Below are positions 24,375 through 32,574 of a stretch of DNA of 37,643 nucleotides, one piece after another; position 1 is the first letter of the stretch, and each line of letters starts with the position of its first letter. The notes beneath the pieces were generated by a model. That model made no database searches. It saw only the letters and a program-made list of their open reading frames with translations, and was not told the origin of the DNA. The position numbers and the translations under genes are program-made. This DNA is from Bryobacterales bacterium (lineage in GTDB: Bacteria; Acidobacteriota; Terriglobia; Bryobacterales; Bryobacteraceae): contig PMYB01000126.1 of assembly GCA_003170915.1 (NCBI GenBank), forward strand, positions 295 to 37,937. Direction: 5' to 3'.

Positions 24375-25515
24375 AAATCGAATGCGGCTGGCGGTACTGG
24401 GATTCCTGGGCGCGGCCACCGTGCTGGCGCAGGATGTTCCGCTCGATCCGCGCAGCTCCATCAGTATCGAGTTCGCCAAGGATTCGCCGGTGGCGGTGCT
24501 CAACGTCGCCACCGGCGAATCGCGCGCCACGGCTCGCGGCGCGGCCCTGGTGCTCGACCTGCACATGTCGCTGACGCTGCGCAACCTGGGCGCCAGCCGC
24601 ATCCACGGCGTCACGCTGCGGGTGGTGTCGCAGGAAGTGACTCTGGGCGGGAAGGGGTCGGTGGCGTACCCCAGCCTGAATGTCGGTCCGGGCGAAGCCT
24701 TCCCGGTTCGAATCGACATGCAACTGGTGCGCCCCACGCAGGCGGCGGCCGGGCCGCTGGTGGAAGTGAATCTCGATGGCGTGCTCTTCCAGGACCTTTC
24801 TTTCTACGGCCCCGACCGGCTCAACTCGCGGCGCACCATGACCGCCTGGGAAATGGAGGCGCAGCGCGACCGCGAGCATTTTAAGCGCGTGCTGGCGCAG
24901 AACGGCCCCGATGGGTTGCGCCACGAGATGATCGACAGCCTGGCGCGCCAGGCCGAGCGTCCCCAATTGGATGTGCGCGTGGCCCGTGGCGGCCCCGCGG
25001 TTTCCTCCACCGCCGCGGGGGTCGAGCACCAGGAGCAGTTCGCCTTCCTGAAGTTCCCAGACTCGCCCGTCGAGCCGGTCGAGGGATGGGCGCAGCTTGC
25101 CGGAAATGAAGTGCGCGCCCCGCATATCCAGGTGCTGAACAAATCGGACAAGGCCGTAAAGTACGTCGAGCTCGGCTGGCTGGTGCGCGATCAGAAGGGC
25201 CAGCAGTACATGGCGGCTTCGCTGCCGGCCGCCGATCCCGCCCTCTACCTGCCTCCCGGGCGCACCGCCCGCGTCTTGCAGGAGACCGCGCTGCGATTTT
25301 CGCGCAGCGGGCAACCGGTCACCATCAAGGGCATGACGGGCTTTGTCAGCGAGGTGGAATTCGCCGATGGGAAGGTGTGGATTCCCACCCGGCAGAACCT
25401 CGAGAACGCCCTCCTGCTGAAGGTCTTGCCGCCTTCGAACGAAGAACAGCGGCTCTCGGACCTCTATCGCACCAAGGGAATCGGCGCGCTCATCGAAGAG
25501 CTGAAGAAGTTCTAG
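24364..25515 (+). CDS. Exported protein of unknown function in the sigma/anti-sigma operon
   Basis: 383 residues with a signal peptide (MRLAVLGFLGAATVLAQ). I recognise no family. The N-terminal 140 residues are beta-rich (DPRSSISIEF, VLDLHMSLTLRNLGA), like an Ig or transglutaminase-associated fold; the middle is charged and helical; a second beta-rich part lies at 220-350 (IQVLNKSDKAVKYVELGWLV). The overlap with the anti-sigma gene suggests a sensor partner or target of that system in the periplasm. It is convergent with the next gene, with only three bases between the stops and no terminator. Confidence 0.75.
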   Translation: MRIENRMRLAVLGFLGAATVLAQDVPLDPRSSISIEFAKDSPVAVLNVATGESRATARGAALVLDLHMSLTLRNLGASRIHGVTLRVVSQEVTLGGKGSVAYPSLNVGPGEAFPVRIDMQLVRPTQAAAGPLVEVNLDGVLFQDLSFYGPDRLNSRRTMTAWEMEAQRDREHFKRVLAQNGPDGLRHEMIDSLARQAERPQLDVRVARGGPAVSSTAAGVEHQEQFAFLKFPDSPVEPVEGWAQLAGNEVRAPHIQVLNKSDKAVKYVELGWLVRDQKGQQYMAASLPAADPALYLPPGRTARVLQETALRFSRSGQPVTIKGMTGFVSEVEFADGKVWIPTRQNLENALLLKVLPPSNEEQRLSDLYRTKGIGALIEELKKF

Positions 25516-25518
25516 CGG

Positions 25519-26790
25519 TTACTGCTGCACGGCACCGGTACGCTTCTCCCAGCCGTTTTCGAATAGTTTCAGGAAGTTGTTTGGACCGTACGGGTGTTTG
25601 GCCATTGCCTTTTCATCGAATGCAACGCCGATTCCAGGCGCATCGGACGGTTCCAGATAGCCAGCCTGCACCCGGGGGACGCCTTGCATGATCTCATGCA
25701 CCCAGGGCTCCAGGAAGTCGTCGAAACACTCCTGAATCAGAAAATTGGGAATGCTGGCGTTAATGTGCGCGTTGATGGCGGTGTTGTAGGGGCTCTGCGC
25801 CTGGTGGAGCGCGACGAAGGCCTCCGCGGCCTCGGCGATGGCAGCGGCTTTACGGGCCCCACCAATGCCTCCGATGCCCAACGTTTCCGGCTGCACGATA
25901 TCCACCGCACGCCCCGCCAACAACTCCAAGAACTGGCCAAGCCTGGTGAACCGTTCGCCGGTGGCCACCGGAACCTTAATGGACCGCGCCACCTGAAGCG
26001 TGGCTTCTATGTCGGTAGACATCACCGGGGTCTCCAGCCACATCGGCCGGTACTCTTCGAGCTCGTGTCCCACGCGGATGGCCGTGGAGACACTGAACCT
26101 ATCATGCGCTTCGATAAGGAGATCCATGTCGTCGCCCACCGCCTTCCGGACCGCCGCCACAATCGCCAGCGATTTTTTCTCCTCTCCGGCATCGAAGAAC
26201 CGGTAGGTGCTGCCGAACGGGTCGAACTTCAGCGCCGTGTACCCCATGGACTTGACGCGGGCGGCCTCTTCCGCGAAGGCCCCCGGTTCCCTCGGCCCTT
26301 TGTACCAGCCGTTGGCGTAAACCCGAAGAGAAGGGTTCTGCTTGCCACCCAGCAGTTTCCACAGCGGAGCGTTCAGGCTCTTGGCCAGAATGTCCCAACA
26401 CGCAATGGTAATGCCGTTCATGGCAACGTTGTTGCCCAGGAACAGGCCTTTGTACATCTTCTGCCACAACCTCTCCGGGTGAATCGGATCCTCACCGATC
26501 ACGAAACGCTCGAGCTCATGAACCTGAGCCTCGGGAGGTTTGGTTTCCAGGCCACCCGTGGCCTCTCCCCATCCCACCAAGCCGGCGTCCGTGTCGACCT
26601 TGACAAAGACCCAGTTCTTCCATGGGTTCCCCACCACGAAAGTCTTGACCCCCGTAATCTTCATGATTCCCTCGCTTTCGGCGGCTCGGGCGGGCGGCAG
26701 CGCTGCATTCACCACCAATGCCCCAGCGACGTTCCGCATCATTCCGCGCCGTGTAAAGCCGTTAGACTCGCCTTTGAAATCGGATTCCAT
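25519..26790 (-). CDS. Enolase-superfamily dehydratase (mandelate racemase subgroup) with Tat leader
   Basis: 423 residues. A twin-arginine-like leader (GFTRRGMMRNVAGALVV...ARA, to about residue 37) precedes a complete enolase-superfamily protein that begins at M43 (MKITGVKTFVVGN). The capping domain is 43-165 and the barrel follows. Metal ligands are E227 in LLIEAHD, E253 in MWLETP and E279 in TGERF; H229 and H329 are likely acid/base residues. It resembles galactonate- and gluconate-type sugar-acid dehydratases. It is third in an operon, 17 bases after the DapA-family gene. The substrate is not determinable by eye. Confidence 0.85.
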   Translation of the reverse strand: MESDFKGESNGFTRRGMMRNVAGALVVNAALPPARAAESEGIMKITGVKTFVVGNPWKNWVFVKVDTDAGLVGWGEATGGLETKPPEAQVHELERFVIGEDPIHPERLWQKMYKGLFLGNNVAMNGITIACWDILAKSLNAPLWKLLGGKQNPSLRVYANGWYKGPREPGAFAEEAARVKSMGYTALKFDPFGSTYRFFDAGEEKKSLAIVAAVRKAVGDDMDLLIEAHDRFSVSTAIRVGHELEEYRPMWLETPVMSTDIEATLQVARSIKVPVATGERFTRLGQFLELLAGRAVDIVQPETLGIGGIGGARKAAAIAEAAEAFVALHQAQSPYNTAINAHINASIPNFLIQECFDDFLEPWVHEIMQGVPRVQAGYLEPSDAPGIGVAFDEKAMAKHPYGPNNFLKLFENGWEKRTGAVQQ

Positions 26791-26807
26791 GGTATTTCAG
26801 CCGCCTC

Positions 26808-27812
26808 CTAAGCCTTCAGATACGGCTTCATGGCTTCGAAGTTCCAGTCGATCTCGGCGATCTCGTCCGGCTTGAGCTGGGCTTCCGTCTGTTGGCCGTC
26901 GTGCCCCCGGCTCACCATGGTCTTGAAGACGCCGCGCTTTTTCATGATGTACTGCGGCACGCCGCGGAACTGGCGCATCGCGTTGAGCGCCAACAGCAGG
27001 CTGGCAAACGCCGCCCGCGCCTTCTCCTTCTGTCCAGACTGATACAGATCCCAGACGGCCACATATACATCGGTGAACTGAGCCTCCGGCATGTCGCCGT
27101 CTCCGCCAAAACGCATTTCGTAGGTAAGCCCGTAGCCATTGGCGCCGCTGAATACCGCCTTCATCACCGGCTTAGCCTTGATCAACTCCTTCATCCGGTC
27201 GTTTACCGGGTTGACCTCCTCCTTCACGTAACCCAGATTGGGAAACTCCTTGGCCAGATCGATCAGGAATTCGACCGACGGGTCGATCCCCTGAGCCCCA
27301 CCCGAGGTCTGAATAAACACCGGGCGCTTACTCAGCTTGCCCAATGCCCTGTAGTAGGTGCGGTAATCCTCTATCGACTTCGCCTCCATCGGGGGCATGG
27401 CGATGAGGCCATCCGGCTCCAGTTCTTCCGCTTTGCGGGCGAACTCGAGCATCTGCCCGGTATTCGTGGATTGAACGCCGAGCAACAGGGCGGGCTTGCG
27501 CCCCTTGGCCGCTTTGGCGACGACTTCCATCCCGCGCATGCGCTCTTCTTTGTTGATGCCCCCAGGGTAGCCGCTGGCATGTTGTGGCCAAGCCATGCCA
27601 TGAGCGCCCCATTTTTCGAAAACCTCCACTTCGTGGACCAGGTCCTCAAAATCCACGCCGCCGGCCGCCGTGTATGGGGTTGCCAGAATCGGGAAAATGC
27701 CGCGCATGGGCTTGGCTGTCGCGGCTGCGAGCGGCCGCCTGAGGGCCATCGCCGCTCCCGTAACCGCGCCCAGTCCCACCAGCAATTGTCTTCTGTTATA
27801 TCTTGTCGTCAT
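26808..27812 (-). CDS. DapA/NanA-superfamily aldolase-like protein with Tat leader, atypical active site
   Basis: 334 residues. The Tat leader YNRRQLLVGLGAVTGAAMA is followed by a TIM barrel. The Schiff-base lysine is K197 in LGYVKEEVNP. Two other hallmarks are altered: the TTGE loop reads ASGYPGG (79-85), and the usual YNxP tyrosine motif is FIQTSGG (166-172). The protein may still form a Schiff base but with different proton transfer, or act as a lyase or hydratase on another keto acid. It sits between two sugar-acid dehydratase homologues, consistent with cleavage of a 2-keto-3-deoxy sugar acid. Confidence 0.85.
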   Translation of the reverse strand: MTTRYNRRQLLVGLGAVTGAAMALRRPLAAATAKPMRGIFPILATPYTAAGGVDFEDLVHEVEVFEKWGAHGMAWPQHASGYPGGINKEERMRGMEVVAKAAKGRKPALLLGVQSTNTGQMLEFARKAEELEPDGLIAMPPMEAKSIEDYRTYYRALGKLSKRPVFIQTSGGAQGIDPSVEFLIDLAKEFPNLGYVKEEVNPVNDRMKELIKAKPVMKAVFSGANGYGLTYEMRFGGDGDMPEAQFTDVYVAVWDLYQSGQKEKARAAFASLLLALNAMRQFRGVPQYIMKKRGVFKTMVSRGHDGQQTEAQLKPDEIAEIDWNFEAMKPYLKA

Positions 27813-27838
27813 AGCGAGCCTCCTATCGCACCCAGTGA

Positions 27839-29218
27839 TCAGTAGGTGATGCAGTTACACCATTTGCCTTCATCGTCGTAGTGCGGCCACGGTCCGGACC
27901 AGCGGCGCTGCCAGTTCGACGTGCCCGGCATGTCCCATTCCGGCGTCGGATCGAAGTAGCCCGGGAACCGCAGGTGCTCCTTCACTACATCATCGTTGAG
28001 TTCGAGACCTAGCCCCGGTGAGTCTGGTACGTGAATGTAGCCGTCGTCGATGATCGGCTTGTCGCAGCCTTTCACCAGGTCCTGCCACCAGGGCATATCG
28101 GCCGAATGGAATTCCAGCGCCACCAGGTTCGACATGGTGGACGCCACGTGGGTCATCGCCATGGTGCCGATGGGCGATCCGGGGTTATGGATCGCGGTCT
28201 GAATGCCATGAACGGCGGCATAATCGTGGATGCGCTTGATCTCGCGGATGCCTCCCGAGGCCACGAAGTCCGGATGGATAATGTCAACGGCGTTGTTATC
28301 CAGCATGTCCCGGAAACCCTCTTCGAGTCCGAAGGCCTGCTCGCCCGTGCAGACGGGCGTAGTGGTGTTTTCCTTGATTTCCTTGAATCCCCGCCAATTG
28401 ATCCAGCAGTAGGGGATGAAATCCTCGGCCCAGGCGAGATTGTACGGCTCAAATGCCTTGGCGTAGCGGATGGCGTCTTTTACCGTGAGGTTCCCGAAGT
28501 GGTCCGCCGCCAGCGGCGTGTTCTTGCCAATGGCATCGCGGACAGCGGCGATGAATTCGCACAGATATTCGAGGCCTTTCTGCGTCGCCGCACCGCTGGG
28601 GAAGACTGCGCCGGGCTGGTCCTCCACCAGGCTCGTGTACAGGTCCATCTTGAGGAACTTGAAGCCCAGCGCTTTCCGCTTGGCCACGCGCTCGCCCATC
28701 AGCTTGGGATTATTGGCGCCGGTCGTGTCGCAGTAGATCAATACCTTATCGCGCAGTTTCGGCCCAACCAGCTTCCACACCGGAACGCCGTATACCTTCC
28801 CGGCGATGTCGTGCAGGGCCAGGTCGATGGCGCCGAGGCCGGTATTCCAGAAGTTCTGGCCCGCCGACCACCGGAGGTCGCGCAGAATCCCGCCGATATC
28901 CAGCGGGTCGCGACCCACAAGGTGGGCCTTCAGCATCAAGGCGCTGCCTTTGACGCCGGCCGAAAAGACCTCGCCGAGCCCGTACACGCCCTGGTTCGTG
29001 TCGATGCGGATGATCGGGTAGTCGTAGTACGTCGCCACCGTGCAGGCCCGCATATCGGTAATTTTCAGGCCGCTGGGCGCGGAGTTTCTGTTCAGCGCGG
29101 AGCGCTGATTGGACTGGGCGGCGCCAGTCCCTTGTGTCAGCTTCAAGAGTGATGGCAGAGCGCCCGCGCCCGCGAGTGTGCGGAACAACCTCCGCCTATT
29201 CCATTCGGATGTCTGCAT
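27839..29218 (-). CDS. Enolase-superfamily dehydratase, second type, with Tat leader
   Basis: 459 residues from ATG 29218, preceded by AAGGAT. The Tat-type leader NRRRLFRTLAGAGALPSLL (7-25) precedes the enolase fold. Metal ligands are D239 in LAADHFGNL, E265 in WAEDFIPY and E293 in TGEQAFG; H344 in IHNPGSPIG is a likely catalytic base. It differs clearly from the other dehydratase in the operon (EAHD in place of DHFG), so the two probably act on different epimers or steps. It leads the operon; the DapA-like gene follows after 26 bases. Confidence 0.85.
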   Translation of the reverse strand: MQTSEWNRRRLFRTLAGAGALPSLLKLTQGTGAAQSNQRSALNRNSAPSGLKITDMRACTVATYYDYPIIRIDTNQGVYGLGEVFSAGVKGSALMLKAHLVGRDPLDIGGILRDLRWSAGQNFWNTGLGAIDLALHDIAGKVYGVPVWKLVGPKLRDKVLIYCDTTGANNPKLMGERVAKRKALGFKFLKMDLYTSLVEDQPGAVFPSGAATQKGLEYLCEFIAAVRDAIGKNTPLAADHFGNLTVKDAIRYAKAFEPYNLAWAEDFIPYCWINWRGFKEIKENTTTPVCTGEQAFGLEEGFRDMLDNNAVDIIHPDFVASGGIREIKRIHDYAAVHGIQTAIHNPGSPIGTMAMTHVASTMSNLVALEFHSADMPWWQDLVKGCDKPIIDDGYIHVPDSPGLGLELNDDVVKEHLRFPGYFDPTPEWDMPGTSNWQRRWSGPWPHYDDEGKWCNCITY

Positions 29219-29456
29219 ATCCTTGGCCCTCCCGTAGAGCCTGGCAAGATTACAGTACAACTTCGCAATCCCAGCCGCAATCCCGCGCCGATGTACGGTC
29301 GCGGCAAAGTAGCCGAAAGCCGGCGTCTCTGTTGAATTTGGGCTGGAACTTTCGCCGCCGTGGGCACATTTTGCCCGCTATTCCAAGCCACCCAGGGGGA
29401 ACTCAGCGCCCAGGCAAGGCAGAACGGCCCCGACCGGAATTCATCCCCGAAACTAG

Positions 29457-29774
29457 GGCGTCGATGGTTTGGGTGAGGTCTTCTGTAACGACATGATCAG
29501 CCAGGCGCTGCTGCTCAAGCCCTTCGCGGTAGGCAAGAATCCCCTGGAAATCGACGCGATCCTGGCGTCGATTCGCCGGTTCTCTGTCCAGGGCTCGAGC
29601 AGCGGCGGATACCCGGTCCCGGACGGCTACTTTGCGCCCACGCCCATGTATGACAAGGCCATGATCGGGAATCATGTGCACAGCAAGTACCCGCACCTCG
29701 ACGCACTGGGTGAGCCCATCAACGAACTCGACGAACACACGAGCCCGGTGCAGACGGGACGCGGCCAGAAATAA
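29457..29774 (+). pseudogene. Chimeric fragment with enolase-superfamily N-terminal piece
   Basis: After an in-frame TAG the reading frame gives GVDGLGEVFCNDMISQALLL and PFAVGKNPLEIDAILASIRR, which aligns with GVYGLGEVFSAGVKGSALML...LVGRDPLDIGGILRDLR of the adjacent dehydratase on the opposite strand. From about residue 43 the similarity ends, and an unrelated stretch follows (GGYPVPDGYFAPTPMYDKAM, then NHVHSKYPHLDALGEPINELDEH). The start, metal ligands and barrel are missing. This is a decayed gene or a fusion of two gene remnants, not an intact enzyme. I cannot place the second half. Confidence 0.6.
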
Positions 29775-29799
29775 ACCGCTTCAGCGAACCCGCGTAGTT

Positions 29800-29831
29800 C
29801 ATTGTGCGTTCATGTCCGCTCGCGCACAATG
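29800..29831 (+). promoter_or_regulatory. Inverted repeat upstream of the two-component operon
   Basis: CATTGTGCG (29800-29808) and CGCACAATG (29823-29831) form a perfect 9-base inverted repeat with a 14-base spacer, ending 20 bases before the GTG start of the response regulator. It could be an autoregulatory OmpR-type operator or a leader hairpin. Confidence 0.5.
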
Positions 29832-29851
29832 GGAGATGAGAGCCGCTCCGC

Positions 29852-30541
29852 GTGCGCATCTTGCTAGTTGAAGACGAATCCCGGGTCGCCGGATTTATCG
29901 CCAAGGGCCTCCGCGAACAGGCCTATGCCGTCGATATCGCCAGCGATGGCGAACAGGCGTTGTACCAGGCCGCCGTCAACCAGTACGACATCGTGATTCT
30001 CGATGTCATGCTGCCGGTGAAGGACGGCCACACCGTCTGCCGGGAACTTCGCGGCTCGGGCTTTCGCACCCCCATCCTCATGCTGACCGCGCGCGGCGCC
30101 GTGGACGACCGCGTGGAAGGCCTGGATTCCGGGGCCGACGACTATCTCGCCAAGCCCTTCGATTTCAAGGAGCTGCTCGCCCGCCTGCGCGCCCTGCTGC
30201 GGCGCCCCGCCGGCTTGCTGCCCCAGGTGGCGCGCGTCGCCGACCTTACTTTGGACACGGGCAGCCACGCCGTCACGCGCGCCGGAAAACCCGTGAGCCT
30301 CACCGCCAAGGAATACGCGCTGATCGAGTTCCTGGTGCTCAACCAGGGCCGGGTGGTGGGCCGCGAGCAGATTGGGCAACACGTCTGGGACGAAAACTTC
30401 GATCCGTTCTCGAACGTGATCGACGTGTACATCAAGCGCCTGCGCTCCAAGCTGGACACGGGGATCGGCCGCCGCTTGATTCACACCCGCCGGGGCGAAG
30501 GCTACATTCTGAGCGCGGACCCGGAGGTCGGCGATGATTAG
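29852..30541 (+). CDS. OmpR/PhoB-family response regulator
   Basis: 229 residues. The receiver domain has VEDESR at the acidic pocket, phospho-acceptor D51 in IVILDVMLP, LTARG and the conserved lysine in LAKPF. The C-terminal winged helix (about 130-222) contains SLTAKEYALIEFLVLNQGRVVGREQI and VIDVYIKRLRSKL. It is similar to metal- or envelope-stress regulators of the CusR/QseB type. The start is GTG 29852 (MRILLVEDE). Its end overlaps the sensor kinase by 8 bases. Confidence 0.94.
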   Translation: MRILLVEDESRVAGFIAKGLREQAYAVDIASDGEQALYQAAVNQYDIVILDVMLPVKDGHTVCRELRGSGFRTPILMLTARGAVDDRVEGLDSGADDYLAKPFDFKELLARLRALLRRPAGLLPQVARVADLTLDTGSHAVTRAGKPVSLTAKEYALIEFLVLNQGRVVGREQIGQHVWDENFDPFSNVIDVYIKRLRSKLDTGIGRRLIHTRRGEGYILSADPEVGDD

Positions 30542-31922
30542 GAGCTTCCGGTTTCAGCTCACCATTTGGTACGTGGCTCTGTTTTCGCTGCTCTTCGTCC
30601 TGTTCAGCATCTTCCTCTACAGCTTGTTGTCCAAAGACCTCCGCACGCGCCTGGACCAATCGCTCACATCCGAGGCCAACACCACTTCGGCCCTTCTCGA
30701 AGACGAGTTAGTGGAGGAAAAGGGCGACGTCCATCTGGCCGCGACCGAGGCTGTAGCCGGATTGCGCCTGCACGGGAGCCGGGTCGCGATCCTGGCAGGG
30801 TCGCGGCTGCTCGCGTCGAGCGGCCCGGTCTCTCAACAGGAATCCGCTGTGGTGGTGGCGCAGGCGGCTCGCAGCGCCTCGCCGGACTTGGTGCTGGCGC
30901 TGCCGCGGTTGGGGCAGAATGGCGCGCGGGCCGCCACGCACCGCTTGACCGCTCTCGGGCGGAGTTTCCTGATCTTCTCGATCGCGCCGTTGGACTCCAT
31001 CGCCGCGGATCTCGGGGTGGTTCGCCGCGTGATCTTCCTGGCGCTGCCGTTGCTCCTGGGGCTGGCGGGAATCGGCGGCTACCTGCTCGCCACCCACAGC
31101 CTCGCTCCTCTCAATTGGATGGCCGAACAGGCGCGGGAAATCACCGGCAGCAACCTGAATAGGCGTCTCGAAATCGGCAACGCCGCCGAAGAACTGGCGG
31201 TCCTGGCGGCCTCGTTCAACGAGCTGCTGGCGCGGCTCGACCAGTCCTTCGAAGCCATGCGCCGCTTCGTGGCCGACGCCTCGCACGAGCTCCGCACGCC
31301 CATTGCGGTGATTCGCGGCGAAGCCGACGTGGCTCTTTCGCACGACCGCGGCGCCGCCGAATACCAGGAATCGCTGGCCATCGTTCTGGATGAATCGCGC
31401 CGCCTTTCCCGCCTGGTGGACGACCTGCTGAATCTCGCGCGCGCCGACGCCGGCCGCGTCAAGCTCGAGGTGCAAGAGTTCTATTTCAACGAGCTGCTGG
31501 CAGAATGCTGCCGCTCGATGCAGACCCTGGCGAGCGCTTCCGGTATTACGCTCGAATGCCGTTCGGCCGGGGACGTGCAATTCCGCGGCGATGAGGGGCT
31601 GCTCCGCCGCCTGGCGATCAACCTGCTCGATAACGCCATCCGCTACACGCCGCCGGGAGGCACGGTCTCGGCGGTGCTGGAAGCGGACGCCGCCGGCGTG
31701 CGCATCCGTATTTCGGATACCGGAGTTGGAATCCCCCCGGAAGCGGCGCCCCACGTTTTCGAGCGCTTTTACCGCGCCGACAAGGCGCGCTCCCGCCAGG
31801 ACGGCGGCTTCGGCCTGGGCCTGTCGATCGTGAAGTGGATCGCCGAAGCCCACAACGGCGCCGTCGATCTAACCCGCAATCCCGGCCCGGGAACCACCTT
31901 CACCGTAACCTTACCGCGCTGA
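30534..31922 (+). CDS. Membrane sensor histidine kinase
   Basis: 462 residues. Transmembrane segments lie at about 8-32 and 165-187 and flank a periplasmic domain of about 130 residues. A HAMP domain (about 188-240) follows, then the dimerisation helix with phospho-acceptor H251 in FVADASHELRTP. The ATPase has an N-box NLLDNAIRYTPPGG, G1 ISDTGVGIP, an F-box VFERFYR, and G2 GGFGLGLSIV. The layout matches the heavy-metal sensor kinase type (CusS-like). It partners the overlapping response regulator. No metal efflux genes are adjacent, so the signal is unknown. Confidence 0.94.
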   Translation: MIRSFRFQLTIWYVALFSLLFVLFSIFLYSLLSKDLRTRLDQSLTSEANTTSALLEDELVEEKGDVHLAATEAVAGLRLHGSRVAILAGSRLLASSGPVSQQESAVVVAQAARSASPDLVLALPRLGQNGARAATHRLTALGRSFLIFSIAPLDSIAADLGVVRRVIFLALPLLLGLAGIGGYLLATHSLAPLNWMAEQAREITGSNLNRRLEIGNAAEELAVLAASFNELLARLDQSFEAMRRFVADASHELRTPIAVIRGEADVALSHDRGAAEYQESLAIVLDESRRLSRLVDDLLNLARADAGRVKLEVQEFYFNELLAECCRSMQTLASASGITLECRSAGDVQFRGDEGLLRRLAINLLDNAIRYTPPGGTVSAVLEADAAGVRIRISDTGVGIPPEAAPHVFERFYRADKARSRQDGGFGLGLSIVKWIAEAHNGAVDLTRNPGPGTTFTVTLPR

Positions 31923-31925
31923 TTC

Positions 31926-32018
31926 AGTGCCCGCGCCAAGGCCCTGTCACGGAATAAGTGTGCCAAGGATTGGGACCGGCCCGAAATGGCTGCCTACGAT
32001 GAACTGCCGCCGCAGTGA
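31926..32018 (+). pseudogene. MazE/AbrB-type antitoxin C-terminal remnant
   Basis: The frame reads SARAKALSRNKCAKDWDRPE then MAAYDELPPQ-stop. The KDWDRPE segment near a C-terminal acidic tail is characteristic of the toxin-binding end of small MazE-like antitoxins. The DNA-binding N-terminal half is missing; upstream the frame runs into the kinase gene. It overlaps the toxin remnant by about 20 bases, the usual antitoxin-toxin arrangement. Confidence 0.55.
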
Positions 32019-32193
32019 TGTTGTCTTGGTCTTGTTTCCGGATTCAAACTTGCGGACGTCGAAGCGGCGGCCTGCGCTGGTTGTCCAAGCAGACGGACTG
32101 GACGCACATCTGCCTCATTCGCCGAACTCTTCCACCTGCCTGAATGCCGCTTTCTTTCCGAATCCAAGCACGAATCCTCCTCTGCCCCAGTAG
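31999..32193 (+). pseudogene. MazF/PemK-type toxin N-terminal remnant
   Basis: From ATG 31999: MNCRRSDVVLVLFPDSNLRT and then SKRRPALVVQADGLDAHLP. This matches the first two strands of PemK/MazF mRNA interferases (R-x-D-V-V-L-V-x-F-P and the R-P-A-L-V-V-Q motif). From about residue 40 the sequence is unrelated (HSPNSSTCLNAAFFPNPS...) and ends at 32193. The central and C-terminal strands are missing, so it cannot be an active RNase. Confidence 0.65.
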
Positions 32194-32574
32194 ACGGAGC
32201 GTGAATCGTCAATTCGATCCGGCCGTCTCAGCAGGGGATCGTAGCACAGGCAGACGGTAGGCGTCGCTTCAGCCGCCTAGCTCCTGTAGGGCGACAAGCG
32301 GGGACCCTGCCCGTTGGCGGCTGTTTCATTCAGGGAATCGCAACGGGAGCGATGGAATATCCACAAGAGCTTTCCTCACGGGCGCACGCGGGTCGAGGCC
32401 GTCCCGACACGGGCAGCAACCGAGGGTGCCAAAGGCCCGGCGAAGCAATGTCCCGATTCGGAGGTCGCCGGTTCATTCGGGGAGTCGCACAGGAAGCGAG
32501 AAGTGGATCTGACAGGACTCAGCCCACCAGCACAGGAGAGCATCGGAATCATCGAGCTTCAATCGGTCGCTGAG
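32194..32574. other. Intergenic stretch with two short direct repeats, no recognised gene
   Basis: Similar segments at 32325-32352 (TTCATTCAGGGAATCGCA and following) and 32472-32499 (TTCATTCGGGGAGTCGCA and following) lie 147 bases apart. A plus-strand open frame (32314-32727) runs through the area but has no recognisable domain, and it continues antisense into the beta-helix gene. It could be debris of a mobile element that landed beside the mazEF remnant. Confidence 0.4.
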
